A stretch of DNA of 64,000 bases, from the NCBI GenBank assembly GCA_947462875.1, contig CANHQJ010000007.1:1-64000 (forward strand). The letters run 5' to 3'. The notes under the pieces were generated by a model, which ran no database searches, was not told where the DNA came from, and saw only the letters and a list, made by a program, of their open reading frames with translations. This document shows, in pieces, positions 19,501 to 28,500 of the stretch; the stretch's first letter is position 1; each line of letters begins with the position of its first letter. The DNA comes from Verrucomicrobiia bacterium. Lineage in GTDB: Bacteria; Verrucomicrobiota; Verrucomicrobiia; Verrucomicrobiales; Akkermansiaceae. Both the position numbers and the translations under genes were made by a program.

Positions 19501-19534
19501 CGGTCGTCGTATCAAAGTAACCTCACGCGAGTGA
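13535..19534 (+). CDS. Bacterial alpha-2-macroglobulin family protein (YfhM type)
   Basis: A 1999-residue envelope protease trap. The N terminus has a hydrophobic segment (about 45-65, VAGVAVFFGVQQW), so it is membrane-anchored and faces the periplasm. Macroglobulin-like domains follow, with the bait-region neighbourhood ARAQAVEAHIFTERGVYRPGDPVHF, then PDYFAGTLTLMAVAVNE. The thioester motif is intact: CTEQ in SSYPYDCTEQL (Cys1543, Gln1546), followed by the alpha/alpha toroid. The thioester covalently traps attacking proteases. The stop overlaps the pbpC start by 4 bp, the classical arrangement in which PbpC repairs cell wall after host or competitor attack. The protein is full length with no visible damage. 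Confidence 0.95.
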   Translation: MKTLVRVFQSLFSAIAMVVGALIGTWQPPTWLRWISGKIAGILAKRPRTWAGLAVAGVAVFFGVQQWQKWWEMHRPQERQLVVLRELGVTLTAPPVTVWKDGKPTFGSLTVAFSDAAAPLEKIKQVVTDVVVIQPETPGSWTWTNDRTLVFAPQQEWLAGQEYTLVLQPAAFPEEVKLTTPKPTFRTAALEVNVVSYQFYTQPDQPDIHELTATLRGNYALTQEALQAQVSLLPLAEKPEAFAGAAPTYTLKASTAPNEWYLRSARVQVPGKAEEVKLTIAKGLRAVSGGEALAADVVAKAVVPDKFSALKITAAEPKVIKNEQGEPKQFLTMATSLGVSPLELNKRVHLWRLTPEDDENLRSGRKTENDVTAEMLARATKIPLERVQQEDESPHPKAHGYQFFSPMPGRLFLRVDAELPALGGFVLAEEYRDLFSVPPYPMELEWTGKGMVLALQGEKTIQFKSRGVDFIKITCGRVRAGEVNHMITQNDYGDFSNPSLDGGFSKENLVRSQTFIVRVDKKNNWDAYFTAFDLSKAMATADPSDIEPSRGLFFVEVEAVIPSLPGEKDTSVYSRIAEPEDAYYYEDDSDGYREIDADEAEKILVNANGSTALPSEWFSDVKPGGTVYWRSRDLQSNRFVMLTDLGLLVKTNADVSRDVFVMSLSEQKPVPGAVVTMISRNGSTLAEAVTDGMGRAQLPKPKVTAKEQQAMALVVRRGNDLTFIPLRPGQLPGIDYSRYDVDGILHSRAQAVEAHIFTERGVYRPGDPVHFAAIVKRRDWQSVIEGLPVRASLHDSEGREVATKNFKLPADGLIDGNLATLETHPTGVYELMLWVLNRDETTTEFLLGRIALRVEDFRPDRMKIKVAFDPSLPKGWVKPGEMSAKISLENLFGAPAGERRVTGEMVLQPAHFRFDSWPDYQFYNHTSGASYSIAGKKIPLGEVKTSAEGQAEMALGLQNLDKVNMSVSLQLEGFESDGGFGVRDSRSFLVSPWDYVVGFDADCQLDYLGKDTAGKVKFVALDQNLQPKAVQGLRYKLNETRYVSVLRQEDNGSMSYESQQRQVLVREEKNVNWEAAPTELTIDTGKVGNFTWQVLNDKDEVICQFTYRVVGKGNEDRSLEREAELGLTVAQKSVKAGGEVEVSIVAPYAGAGLITLEREKVLHAQWFTADTNATVQRITIPAGLEGTVYFNVSFVRSLDSPDVLMSPLSYATQPIRIEPETRQLAVELTAPKIVKPGDTLKLQYRTDHPARIVVYAVDEGIHLITQYKRPQPLDFFFRKQALEVRTQQWFDLLLPEYRFLKQNAAFGGGAEGMPPLTMTLNPFKRKRDAPVVWWSGIQSAGPESKELSYTVPDYFAGTLTLMAVAVNESRAGSAQASSLVRSPLVLTTNAPTTVTPGDEFTFSVTVTNLLEAEGPADVSLRLEPSASLQVVGEGTATVVVEKSREVTHRFRLKALDSLGSASIKCHAAAGSETSVRTETLSLRPATPFRTQVRSAYIRTKDHEQEVTRGLYEAYRRCEVVASPLPVVLALGMKDYMSSYPYDCTEQLTSKGLTMLSYRAMTALPQQEERSAQAITSIIAQLQSRQSNTGGFGYWQGSTRESDDFLNTYVAHFLLEAKEAGFAIPQSMINRSNNKLRAICQSGEVNSLGLADRKAYAIYLLTRQGERPNGLLSLRESLDRSFADQWQTRLCGSLLASSYALQQKPQEAEKIVKTWKLAKAAEYKNGEDYWSQVEVDSLLSFAMRARHFPDAVKNYGYADWQKLYGVLWQLRYNTITAACATLGMREFAKVVAANAFHFEIDALPRDGSAALSLVKSDEIFAKASFADAMKSLKFRLEQKDGDQGLFYQVVEEGYDRETPTKVQKDGIEVYREITTMDGKPIESLPVGEAMKVTLRIRNISNIPLGDLVMIDLLPGGFSLEPGGISPGIGTVPGTERVDLREDRNLFFFGLQGAKDLTIQYALRATCAGEFVVPPLFAESMYDRGVNGVGLGRRIKVTSRE

Positions 19535-21789
19535 AATCCAGATTCCATAGAATCCTCCGAGTAGGAATGATCGCCAGCGGCATCGTGTTGATGCTGCTCG
19601 GAGTTCTGTGGCTGACGATTCCCCGCTGCGAGCTCTATCGGGAAGATCTGACCTGGTCGCCGCTGCTGCGCGATCGTGAGGGGAAGGTGCTGCACTTGGG
19701 CCTGGCGAAAGATGAGCGCTACCGCATCCGCGTGCCGCTTTCGGAAATTTCACCGAACATGGTGAACGCCACCTTGGCATTCGAGGACGAACATTATTTT
19801 TCCCATCCCGGAGTGAATCCGCTGTCCATGCTGCGTGCTTTGATTGGCCGGGTCCAGGGCGTGTCGCGCGGCGGTGGTTCTACGATTACGATGCAGTATG
19901 CGCGTCTGCGTTTCGGGTTATCGACACGTTCGATCACAGGAAAATTCCAGCAAATGCTTTGCGCGGTTCAGTTGGAAAAATACCACACCAAGGAGCAAAT
20001 CCTCGAAGCCTATCTGAACACCGCGCCCTATGGAGGCAATGTGGAAGGCGTGGCGGCGGCGAGCCTGCGATGGTGCGGGCAGGAGTGCCGCGATCTGGCG
20101 GTGGCGGAATCGGTGGCACTGGTGATGCTGCCCCAGCGTCCCGCCCTGCGCCGTCCGCGTCCGGGTGTGGAAGAGTTGCCCGGCACTCTGGCTGCGCGCA
20201 AGCGCTTGTTGCAAAAGCTCGGCCAAGCGGATGGGCTGCTGGCGGAATACCGATGGGAGAAGATTCCCGTGCCGCGCGAAGTGCCGCATCTGGCGCGTCG
20301 ATTGCGCGGCGAGGCGGTTGTGTCGACAATCGATCGCAGGATGCAGAGTGTGGTGGAGCAGACCGTGCGCGATTATCTGCTGCGCGTTCAGGAAAAGGGC
20401 GTGAACAATGCCGCGGTGATGATCGTGGATGCGCCGACGCGGGAGGTGCGCGCCTATGTGGGCTCCGCCGGTTTTTTCCAAGAGAAGATCGAGGGCCAAA
20501 TCGATCTCTGCCGCGCCAAGCGCTCGCCGGGCTCGCTCTACAAACCGTTTCTCTATGGCCTGGCGATCGAGCAAGGGTTGCTTCATCCGAATACGCTCGT
20601 GGCCGATGCTCCGATGCGCTTTCGCGATTACAATCCGGAGAATTACGAACGCGATTTTCTCGGTCCCGTGAAGGCGGGCGAGGCACTTCACCGCAGTCGC
20701 AATCTCCCCGCGATCGCATTGATGCGCCGCGTGAAGGGTCATGGACTCTACAACTATCTTACCCAGGCCGGATTGCATTTCGAACAACGCCCTGATTATT
20801 ACGGCCTGGCGCTGGCTCTCGGAGCTGCCGCCGCCACACCGCAGGAAATGGCGATGGTGTATGCCTCTCTCGCCGATGACGGACTGCCACGGCCGCTGGT
20901 CTATCAGTTAGGGAAAACTACTTCGTCGTTTTCGCAAACTCCCGCCCTGAGCGAGGGCACTCGTTGGTTGATCCGGCAGATGCTGGTGGATCCTCCGCAG
21001 GGCGATCCTTTTGTGGTGCCCACCGTTTCGTTCAAGACAGGTACCTCGCAGGGATTTCGTGATGCCTGGGCGATCGGTATGAGCGGGCGCTCGGTGATCG
21101 TGGTGTGGGTAGGTCATACCGATGCGCGCTCCAACCCAGCCCTGGAAGGCCGTGCGATGGCGGCTCCTTTGCTGAACGAATTGTTCCGACGCACGGGGCT
21201 TTCCGCGCCCTTGCCTGTGCCGCCGGATAGTGTGCGAAAAGTCGAGCTATGCGCGGTATCGGGAATGATTCCCTGCGAACATTGCCGTCACCGTAGCAGT
21301 GGTTGGTTCCTCGCGGGAGTCTCTCCTATCGTGCCCTGCGACATGCACCGATTGGTGTGGGTCGATCAACGCACAGGACTCCGTGTCGCCCCGCGCGACG
21401 ATGACCCTAACGTTAAAGCACAGATTTGCGAATTCTGGACGCCGGAATTTTTGGAGCTTTTCCGCCTCGCGGGCCTGCCGCGTCGTTCGATTCCCGAGAG
21501 CGCGGAGGTGATGGCTCAGTCGAACGAAGCTCCGCAAATCCTCACCCCGATGCCCGACCATCTCTATCAGATCGGCAGTGGTCCTCAATCGGGCCTGATT
21601 TGCAAAGCCAAGGCTGCGGCAGGTGTTAGCCGCTTGTTTTGGTTCGGCAATGGTGAGTTTCTCGGCTCCACCACGCCCAGCGAGGCATTCGTCTGGCAGG
21701 ACGCCGAAGGGCGAAATGAGATCCACGTCATGGACGACCGCGGCATGTCCGCCACCGTGCGAGTGACGGTGGAGAGGCAATCACCGTGA
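19531..21789 (+). CDS. pbpC: Penicillin-binding protein 1C
   Basis: A bifunctional class A PBP of 752 residues starting with GTG that overlaps the A2M stop (GTGA). An N-terminal anchor (residues ~8-30) is followed by the glycosyltransferase domain with FEDEHYFSHPGVNPLSMLRA and GGSTITMQYARL. The transpeptidase domain has the SxxK motif SLYK (Ser335) and KTGTSQGFRDAW (Lys502). The C-terminal BiPBP_C domain carries paired cysteines (CAVSGMIPCEHC). It polymerises and cross-links peptidoglycan in the periplasm and is partnered with A2M. It ends immediately next to the convergent AMP-ligase gene with no spacer. Confidence 0.95.
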   Translation: MKSRFHRILRVGMIASGIVLMLLGVLWLTIPRCELYREDLTWSPLLRDREGKVLHLGLAKDERYRIRVPLSEISPNMVNATLAFEDEHYFSHPGVNPLSMLRALIGRVQGVSRGGGSTITMQYARLRFGLSTRSITGKFQQMLCAVQLEKYHTKEQILEAYLNTAPYGGNVEGVAAASLRWCGQECRDLAVAESVALVMLPQRPALRRPRPGVEELPGTLAARKRLLQKLGQADGLLAEYRWEKIPVPREVPHLARRLRGEAVVSTIDRRMQSVVEQTVRDYLLRVQEKGVNNAAVMIVDAPTREVRAYVGSAGFFQEKIEGQIDLCRAKRSPGSLYKPFLYGLAIEQGLLHPNTLVADAPMRFRDYNPENYERDFLGPVKAGEALHRSRNLPAIALMRRVKGHGLYNYLTQAGLHFEQRPDYYGLALALGAAAATPQEMAMVYASLADDGLPRPLVYQLGKTTSSFSQTPALSEGTRWLIRQMLVDPPQGDPFVVPTVSFKTGTSQGFRDAWAIGMSGRSVIVVWVGHTDARSNPALEGRAMAAPLLNELFRRTGLSAPLPVPPDSVRKVELCAVSGMIPCEHCRHRSSGWFLAGVSPIVPCDMHRLVWVDQRTGLRVAPRDDDPNVKAQICEFWTPEFLELFRLAGLPRRSIPESAEVMAQSNEAPQILTPMPDHLYQIGSGPQSGLICKAKAAAGVSRLFWFGNGEFLGSTTPSEAFVWQDAEGRNEIHVMDDRGMSATVRVTVERQSP

Positions 21790-23340
21790 TCAATCGCGGT
21801 TCGTGCTTTCGATCCATGCCCGCAGCGCCGTGTAGTCCACCTTGGCGTTGTGGCGGCGGTCTAGCGGGATTTTTTCGATCCAGTGCAGGTCATCGAGATG
21901 ATGATCCGTGGCAAATTCCTGCCACTCTGCGGGATTCATGGATTCGTATTTTTCCACAATCAGACAATGGCGGCCGCGATGGGAAATGACCGCCGCGCGC
22001 CGTTGTGGCCAGCGGTGGCGGATCACGCACTCTAACGAAAAAGGGTAAAGCACGGAGCCGTTTGTTAGCTGCATTTTTTCAGAGCATCGGCCGAGCAGCC
22101 AGAGTCTGCCGTTTTCATCAAGGTAGCCCGCATCCCCCGTGCGGTGCCAGATGGTATCGCCGACACGGAATTTCGTCTCGTGATCGCCCAGTCCATCGAG
22201 GTAGCCCTTGAGAACGTGGTCACCGGAAACGACGATTTCACCCGCTTCTCCGGGAGCGCATTCGCGAGCGAGAAAGGTTTCTTCCTGCATCGGCGATAAG
22301 GCTTCGCCCCAGGCATCGCGCATGACTTTGCAGCGAATGTCATCGACCACTTCGCCCGCACAAAGGCCGCGACCTTGTGCGGAGGCGCGATGCAGATCAT
22401 CGAGTGATGCATCGCGGCATTCGGCAATCGGTTCCGCTTCGGTCGATCCATACACGGATACGATTTGTGCATCGGGGAGGGCTTGCGTGAGTCGCTCGAT
22501 GAGATCGGGAAACACCGGCGCGCCACCGGTGTAGATCGACTGAAAGGACGGCATACGACCACGCAACAACGCTTCAAAAAATGCCGGCGAAGCGGAGCAG
22601 CGGGTGACGCCATGGTCTTCGCACTGTCGCGCGATCTTCTCCGCATCAGCCTGCGCGGGATGGGCGAAGTTCATGTCGGCCAGCACCGAACACAGTCCCG
22701 AGGCGAGATTGGCCAAACAAAAAACCGGCAAGGTCACGAGGTCCACTTCGCCTTGTTGCAAACGCAGCGCCTGTGACAGCGATCGATGCTGGGCTAGCAG
22801 AAATCCATGCGTTCGCACGGCGGCCTTGGGCACTCCTGTGCTGCCGCTGGTGAATGTGATCAAGGCTGGATGGTCATCGGCGCACTCGTAAGCTGGCTGA
22901 TGATCATGCTCTTTCTTCAACACGTCGGAAAATGGCAGGTAGCCGCCTTCATGAAACGCATAGGTCACGCGCCGCAGCGCTGGCACCAGCAATCGCAGCG
23001 CATGGGCCTTGCGGATGCCGACAAATGCATCGACTTTTTTCCGCGCACAACAATGCGCGATGAACGCACGCCCCGCCGATGGATCGGCCAGCATGACCAC
23101 CAACCCGGCGTGAAGCGCCCCGAGCAAGGTGACATAGAATTCGATGGTGATCGGGTAAAATAAAAAGACCGTCTGCCCCGGTTCCAGTCCGCGTTGGCGG
23201 AATTGCCGCGACACTCCGCAGACGCGTTGGAGCAGTGTGTGAAACGTCATGCTGCGCCGCTGACCTTCGTGCACATCGCAGAGGGCCAGGGCATCGGGGC
23301 ATTGTTTGGCCCATGTTTCCAAATGTGTGACCAGATTCAT
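21790..23340 (-). CDS. OleC-like AMP-dependent acyl ligase (last gene of the seven-gene operon)
   Basis: An ANL-superfamily adenylating enzyme of 516 residues. Motifs: the P-loop ITFTSGSTGVPKAAVRTH, A5 YGSTEAEPIAE, A7 WHRTGDAGYLDENGRLWLLGR, and the C-terminal catalytic Lys in RRHNAKVDYTALR. YGSTEAEPIA and SIYTGGAPVFPDLIERL are closest to the fatty-acid-CoA-ligase/OleC branch, whose members activate fatty acids or close beta-lactones; which reaction applies here is not readable. Its ATG overlaps the GNAT stop (ATGA), so it is translationally coupled. It abuts pbpC convergently. It probably activates an acyl or hydroxyacyl group for the operon product. Confidence 0.85.
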   Translation of the reverse strand: MNLVTHLETWAKQCPDALALCDVHEGQRRSMTFHTLLQRVCGVSRQFRQRGLEPGQTVFLFYPITIEFYVTLLGALHAGLVVMLADPSAGRAFIAHCCARKKVDAFVGIRKAHALRLLVPALRRVTYAFHEGGYLPFSDVLKKEHDHQPAYECADDHPALITFTSGSTGVPKAAVRTHGFLLAQHRSLSQALRLQQGEVDLVTLPVFCLANLASGLCSVLADMNFAHPAQADAEKIARQCEDHGVTRCSASPAFFEALLRGRMPSFQSIYTGGAPVFPDLIERLTQALPDAQIVSVYGSTEAEPIAECRDASLDDLHRASAQGRGLCAGEVVDDIRCKVMRDAWGEALSPMQEETFLARECAPGEAGEIVVSGDHVLKGYLDGLGDHETKFRVGDTIWHRTGDAGYLDENGRLWLLGRCSEKMQLTNGSVLYPFSLECVIRHRWPQRRAAVISHRGRHCLIVEKYESMNPAEWQEFATDHHLDDLHWIEKIPLDRRHNAKVDYTALRAWIESTNRD

Positions 23341-24290
23341 CGGATTGTTTTGCTCATCAGCGCGTATCTGCGGAATACCACGCCGCCAAATCGTTCGGTG
23401 ATTTTGAGCGAGGTGTTGTCTTCAAATTGTAAGGCATGAATGGCCTCGCGATAGCCCGATTCGTAGGCTCGGCGATGGCATTCATCGACCAACCAATTGC
23501 CCAATCCCGCATAAGCCCGCTCCGCTTTTGCCGCCAGTGTTTTGACGATCAAAGCGGCATTGCGTCCCTCCCGCAGCGCGAGGAAATCGGGAATGCCAAA
23601 CACAAAACCCACGGCCTTGCCAGCGCAGCGGGCGATGATCACATAGCGCGGATCGATGCCCGCTCGCACGCTTTGGTATTGCGAAAAAAACTGCTCCCAG
23701 CTCATCGGCGTGTATAAAAAGTTCTGCGAAAAGCTCTGCACGCTAAGCTCATAGATATCGCGCAGTTCTTCTTCAAAGACATCGAGATCAATCGTTTGAA
23801 GGACAATACCATGAGCTTGCAGCCTGCCGCGCACTCGTTCATTAGTCACCTGGGATCCGTCTAACGGAACCACAGAAGAGGAGTACCGGGACAAGACCGC
23901 ATACCCCGCCTTTTTCCACCATAAGGGTTGTTCTGCATGATCGTTGGTTGGCTCCAACGCAAAGGGCTGTCTGCCGTTCGACTCGACTACCCAGCGATGT
24001 TTTCGCCACGTATTGCCATTCATAGGTCCAATGACTATCGTGGCACCATGTTCCCTCAGCATCTTTTCCGCACGCTCTAACAATTTTTCGCAAGCTTCCG
24101 CAGAACTCGCCCGGAAAGACCCGATGCAACCAATCGTTTCTCCGGGGTAAGCGGGAATATCCGACCACCAGAGACCCGCGCAGCCGAGGCATTCCTCCTG
24201 CTCCAACAGACCCATCACCGCATCCGCAGATGCCGCTTCAGGTAGGACCGCCTTTTCTAACAAAAAATTCTTATCGTCACTCCAGTTCAT
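23337..24290 (-). CDS. GNAT-family N-acetyltransferase (sixth gene of the operon)
   Basis: A 317-residue GNAT-fold protein, apparently with two halves. The N-terminal part contains REHGATIVIGPMNGNTWRKH. The C-terminal half has the acyl-CoA site region YVIIARCAGKAVGFVFGIPD and the terminal ERFGGVVFRRYALMSK. It probably transfers an acyl group to an amine or hydroxyl of the pathway product. The ATG (24288-24290) lies inside a 30-bp repeat that also exists at 31243-31272, where the same ATG overlaps the stop of the kinase-like gene. Here, however, the kinase-like gene is 7 kb away because of the insert. It is coupled to the AMP ligase by ATGA. The frame is intact. Confidence 0.8.
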   Translation of the reverse strand: MNWSDDKNFLLEKAVLPEAASADAVMGLLEQEECLGCAGLWWSDIPAYPGETIGCIGSFRASSAEACEKLLERAEKMLREHGATIVIGPMNGNTWRKHRWVVESNGRQPFALEPTNDHAEQPLWWKKAGYAVLSRYSSSVVPLDGSQVTNERVRGRLQAHGIVLQTIDLDVFEEELRDIYELSVQSFSQNFLYTPMSWEQFFSQYQSVRAGIDPRYVIIARCAGKAVGFVFGIPDFLALREGRNAALIVKTLAAKAERAYAGLGNWLVDECHRRAYESGYREAIHALQFEDNTSLKITERFGGVVFRRYALMSKTIR

Positions 24291-24306
24291 AATATTGCCA
24301 TGATAA
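24277..24306. repeat. Left copy of the 30-bp direct repeat bounding the insert
   Basis: Positions 24277-24306 are identical base for base to 31243-31272. The core is TCCAGTTCATAATATTGCC. Read on the minus strand it contains the last codons of the kinase-like gene (IMAIL stop) overlapping the first codons of the GNAT gene (MNWS). After the repeat the two copies differ by one base and then match for three more (AGA). Confidence 0.95.
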
Positions 24307-24456
24307 GAGATTTATCTTGCGTAATTCTCGTGCCAAATGAAGAGCCTGCATCTATGGGAAATTCATCCAATTATTTAATTAGTGAACTTTCTTGTGCGTA
24401 TGATGGCAAAAATAAGACATACGGAAATGACAAAAGAGCTGTCATGGGAATCTGTC

Positions 24457-24486
24457 ATGGTCATAAGCCGCCCACTCGGGCTTGCG
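24457..24486 (-). pseudogene. Fragment of a second TSP3-hydrolase C-terminal region
   Basis: On the minus strand, 24486-24457 reads RKPEWAAYDH and stops soon after. The intact giant protein has RNPEWAAYDK at the corresponding place (DNA about 26198-26224). The two 27-bp stretches match at 25 positions. The rest of 24307-24496 shows no open frame of substance. It is probably the relic of another copy of the hydrolase C-terminal region, left at the end of the insert. Confidence 0.55.
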
Positions 24487-24496
24487 CCGAAGTAAC

Positions 24497-25489
24497 TTAT
24501 GGTGCCAATGGCTTTTCATCATCCTTAAGATTTTGAAAGAGATTCTTGGTCATGTCAAATTCTAGATTGCGGTCGTTGGGGGTGGGGTTGAAGTAGTATT
24601 TGATATAAACAGATTTTGGATGTGAAGGCAATGCATCATATCGAAAATCATTGTGTATTTTTACGTAGTTAGCAGATATCAATTTGTTTTTTTCATCGGT
24701 TTTGCTGCGAACACGTAAAAAATAAAAGTTGCGATCTGAAACATTGGTATGCAACATCAGTTCTTTCGGATCCACGAATTTTGTTTTTTCTAATTCCTGG
24801 AAATACCCGTTTTCTGGCGCATGATATGGCATGATGAGTTCAGACCCTTTATTTAGGGCATCAATCTCCATCTGCATAAATCCATCCATGGGATGAGGAA
24901 AACGAATTTTGAGTTTTGATTCTTGATCTTCGCGTCTCACATACTTGCTTGTTAAATGAAACTCGACATCAGTTATGACACCTTTTCCATGAGGTGCAAC
25001 GAGGTCACCTTGCTCAAAATCATAACCCAACCAAACATTTTCGAATGGCAATTTTATAATTGCTCTCTTTGCATACAGTGCAATCGGATTTTTGATTGGT
25101 TTTAGTTTGAATTCAATGAGTGGGTTATCCGGTTGCCATACTCCTTTGGATTGGGAGGTGTAAGTGTATTCCACTGAATGTTGCTCGTAATACCCTTGGG
25201 CTTCTCTGATGCCAAAAAAAACTACACTACTTTTTGTTTCATTGGATAACTGCGCTAGTCCTAAATGGTTTGTAGTAGCTACAGTGCTTTTGTTTTGAGC
25301 ACTCCCAAAACCTTGAGTATTTGCTAACTTGTCGAAGTATGTGCCGCCGACGGTCACGCCAGCCAATGGTTTGCCATCAATATCGGTGACTTTGATTGTT
25401 GCATTGGTTTTTGCGGAGGAAATTTTTTGACCGCATGATACATTGATGAATAAAAATGCGATGAGAGTTATGATAGATATTGTTTTCAT
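24497..25489 (-). CDS. Lipoprotein next to the TSP3-hydrolase giant (candidate immunity protein)
   Basis: A 330-residue lipoprotein: MKTISIITLIAFLFINVSC has the lipobox with Cys at residue 19. A beta-rich segment (NATIKVTDIDGKPLAGVTVGG) resembles a carboxypeptidase-regulatory-like fold, and the rest is unfamiliar. The C terminus (YYFNPTPNDRNLEFD) looks like a conserved closing motif. It begins 11 bp after the stop of the giant hydrolase gene, so the two are co-transcribed. A membrane lipoprotein immediately downstream of a secreted lipase-like protein resembles the Tle/Tli effector-immunity arrangement; that role is inference. GC is markedly lower than in the neighbouring operon genes. Confidence 0.7.
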   Translation of the reverse strand: MKTISIITLIAFLFINVSCGQKISSAKTNATIKVTDIDGKPLAGVTVGGTYFDKLANTQGFGSAQNKSTVATTNHLGLAQLSNETKSSVVFFGIREAQGYYEQHSVEYTYTSQSKGVWQPDNPLIEFKLKPIKNPIALYAKRAIIKLPFENVWLGYDFEQGDLVAPHGKGVITDVEFHLTSKYVRREDQESKLKIRFPHPMDGFMQMEIDALNKGSELIMPYHAPENGYFQELEKTKFVDPKELMLHTNVSDRNFYFLRVRSKTDEKNKLISANYVKIHNDFRYDALPSHPKSVYIKYYFNPTPNDRNLEFDMTKNLFQNLKDDEKPLAP

Positions 25490-25500
25490 GGTGTTGCTAG

Positions 25501-28500
25501 TTATGGATTTCTGAGTTCGCCGAGTTCACAAAATTTGTCGAAGAGTTTGTAAATGTAGAGATAGGACATTTCTCTTATGTCACTGTGATGCCATCCAGTG
25601 TCGTCATTTCTTGTCGCAGGCCAGCCGTTTTTGAACTCCGTGTTCATATCGAAGTTATGACCTTCAGGGAACTCTTCCACCGGAGTCGATCCGACTGCAT
25701 AGCTGATAGCTGGGATGGATTCCGCTAGCAGGCGTGAAACTTCATCATAGTTTTTCGCGGCGGCTTCCTGGGTTTCTGTTTTGTGGAAATCATCGAAGCG
25801 GAAAGGTTCGAAGAACGGTTGATTGCGCAGTTGTTCGTTTGAGATGGATTGTGTTTCGGCGTTGTTGCGTTTACGTTGGTAATTTTCTATTCCAGAGAAT
25901 TCTGTAATATACCACGCAGGATTCCAATCCCATCCGCCTGAGGCTCCGATGTGTCCAATGCCTCCTCCCGAGAGAAAGCCAAAACCTTTGGTCATTTCTT
26001 GTTTCGTCCACGCTCGCAAACCAGAGGTGTCGATCGGTGGCATTGTACCTTCGGAATGTTTTAAAACTTCTTCGCCAGAAGAATAAAAGTTGTAAGCGTT
26101 AGGGAAGGCGGAGAAACGTCCCGTCCATTTGACTTTATCACGGCAGGCGTGGTTTTCGGGAAATGTTTGCCACCAGTTTGACGCCCACAGGCGTTTGTCA
26201 TACGCCGCCCACTCGGGATTGCGCATGTTTTGTTCTTCTTCAGCCGTGATGACTCCGCTGTATGCCTCACGTGGCACGGCGGCATCGATGAGGAAGTATT
26301 TGCTGACCTGCATTCCCCAATCGTGGATGGCACTGCTTGTCATGACGTTGCCAAGACTAAACGCGGAAATGATTTTTTCATTCGGTTTGCCATTTACGGC
26401 GGGTATTTCGTTCACTAAATCGGCTAATGACTTGGAAGTGCGGAAGGCATTGTGGACGTTGCGCCAGAAGTCTGGAGTGACATGGCTATTTCTGCTAACG
26501 CTGAACTGTGATTCATTGCCATGCCAAATCACGCCAAGAAATCGCGCTCTCGAACCCGATTGATACATGCGTTTGAATAATTCGGAGTGCCAGCCGCGTG
26601 ATTGATGGCCACTTACGTTGTATCCATTAACAAAAATAAATGTTTTACCATTTGTGAGGCTGTCAGGATAATTTACTGGTTCCGTGGGGAATCCACCTTG
26701 CGATCCGCCTGCTAAATTTTCATCCAGCCATTTAGCTCGAAACATATCCTCTACGTCACTAACTATAATTGGCAGGCGTAATTTTAACGCTATTTGATTT
26801 AATTCTCTATTACGTATAATGACTTCTATGTTTTTGCTAGTTGCAATACATCCTTCAATTAAAATTATTCCATTGCCGTTGGCTAGGCTTGTCAACATTT
26901 CATCGGAAATTGTATATCCGGCGCCATCATTATAGACGCGATGAGATTGCAATTTTATGACACTACGCGCGTGGTCTACATCTTTTAAATGACGATTACA
27001 ATCTCCATAAGAATTGTTCAAAGGGTAAATCGGCACCCATACCGCTCGTATGTAAGGAATATTTTCCACGCCATCAAGAGATATGCTGTATTGATGTGTT
27101 TCTTTTGGAAGCAAACTTAGTGCTTGCCGAATTTGCAAGGTCATAGAAAAGAAATCAACAAGATCACGTTCTTGATCAATGTATTGATTATATAAGTCTT
27201 TATCATTAGGACCGCTCCCTAATCCTTGAATATCAGTGCCGCCTGTTTCGCCCCAATCGTTATCTCCATTAGTCCAGATGCGCCAGGGTGCTTGTTCGGT
27301 GATTTGGCCTTCGTCTTCTTTGCTGAATTGTCCGTCACGGTTGGCGTCCACTAGGATGCTGGCGCGGAGGAGCACGACTCGTTTGGGCTCGTGGGTTTCG
27401 AGGAAGGTTTCTATGTCGTCGTTGTCGTCGTCGGCGGGGTTGAGGTCTTCTGGATCGCGTAATGGTTGAGTGGGATCGGTGGTTTTGGTGCGGGGATCGT
27501 AGGAGTCGATGAGGATATGGCTTTGATTTCCGTTCAGTGGCTCGATGACGAGGTGGTAGTCGAAGTCGGCTCCTTCGGCGTTAGCGCTACCGGGGCTTTG
27601 GGCGTTGTTGTTTGTGCCTTGCCAGTCGATTTGGAAGGTGTAGGTGTGGGTTTTGGGGAAGCTGCGGGTTTGTTCAGTGTATTGACCGAAGCCGCCGCTG
27701 CGGAGGGTGTAGAGGCGTTTTTCGCTGCCATCGGGCTGGAGTTGGAAGACGTTCAGGACGTAGTCTTCGCTGTGGCTGCCGCTGCGGTCGCCGACGCCGA
27801 GTTTGAGGGCGAGGAGTTCGGAGGCGGGAGGGCGGGTGCCGTTGTCGCTGGCGTCGTTGGGATTGCTGCCGTCGTCGGTCGCGAGGTTGCCATCGGGGCC
27901 TTTGGCTTCAGGGCCGTCAAGGACGCCATCGTCGTCGGTGTCGCGTTTTTTGGGGTCGCTGTTGTGGCGGTATTCATCGAGGTTGCTCAAACCATCGGAA
28001 CCGCCTGTGTCGTTGTCTAGCTGGGCATCGGCGGCATTTAGGGGATTGAGGCTATGGCTTACTTCCCAGCCATCGGGAATAAGGTCGCCGTCGCTATCGG
28101 GATGAGATATCTGAGTGCCTAGGGTTTGCTCTTGTATGTCGGTAAGGCCATCGCCGTCGGTGTCGCGGTTGTTGGGTTGGGCACGGAAGGGATCGTTTTG
28201 GAAGGTAGTTTCACCGGGGTCTGCAAGGCCGTTGGTGTTGGTGTCGCGCCACAGCTTTGTGGCTGTTTCAACTCGGTCAAATAATCCATCTTTGTCACTA
28301 TCGATATCGACGAGTGCGGTGACTTCGGTAGCACTGAGGGCGCGGTTGTGGATGGTGAAGCGGTCGAGTTTTCCGCGCAGGGCGGTGTCTGCTGTGGTGG
28401 ACTGGTGGAGTCTGCCGAGGGCGAAGTAGCCGGTAGAGGTGGCGGTGTAGGAGGCGGCGGAGGTAGTAAACTGATTGAGTTGGGCGGCGTTACGATAGAC

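Noticed and set aside
24300-24536. 78-codon plus-strand ORF at the left end of the insert
   Set aside because: No signature or ribosome-binding site, and it overlaps the relic of a minus-strand hydrolase fragment.
27466-28020. 184-codon Val/Ala/Gly-rich ORF on the plus strand
   Set aside because: Shadow of the TSP3-rich giant; the odd composition reflects the A/C-biased coding strand opposite.
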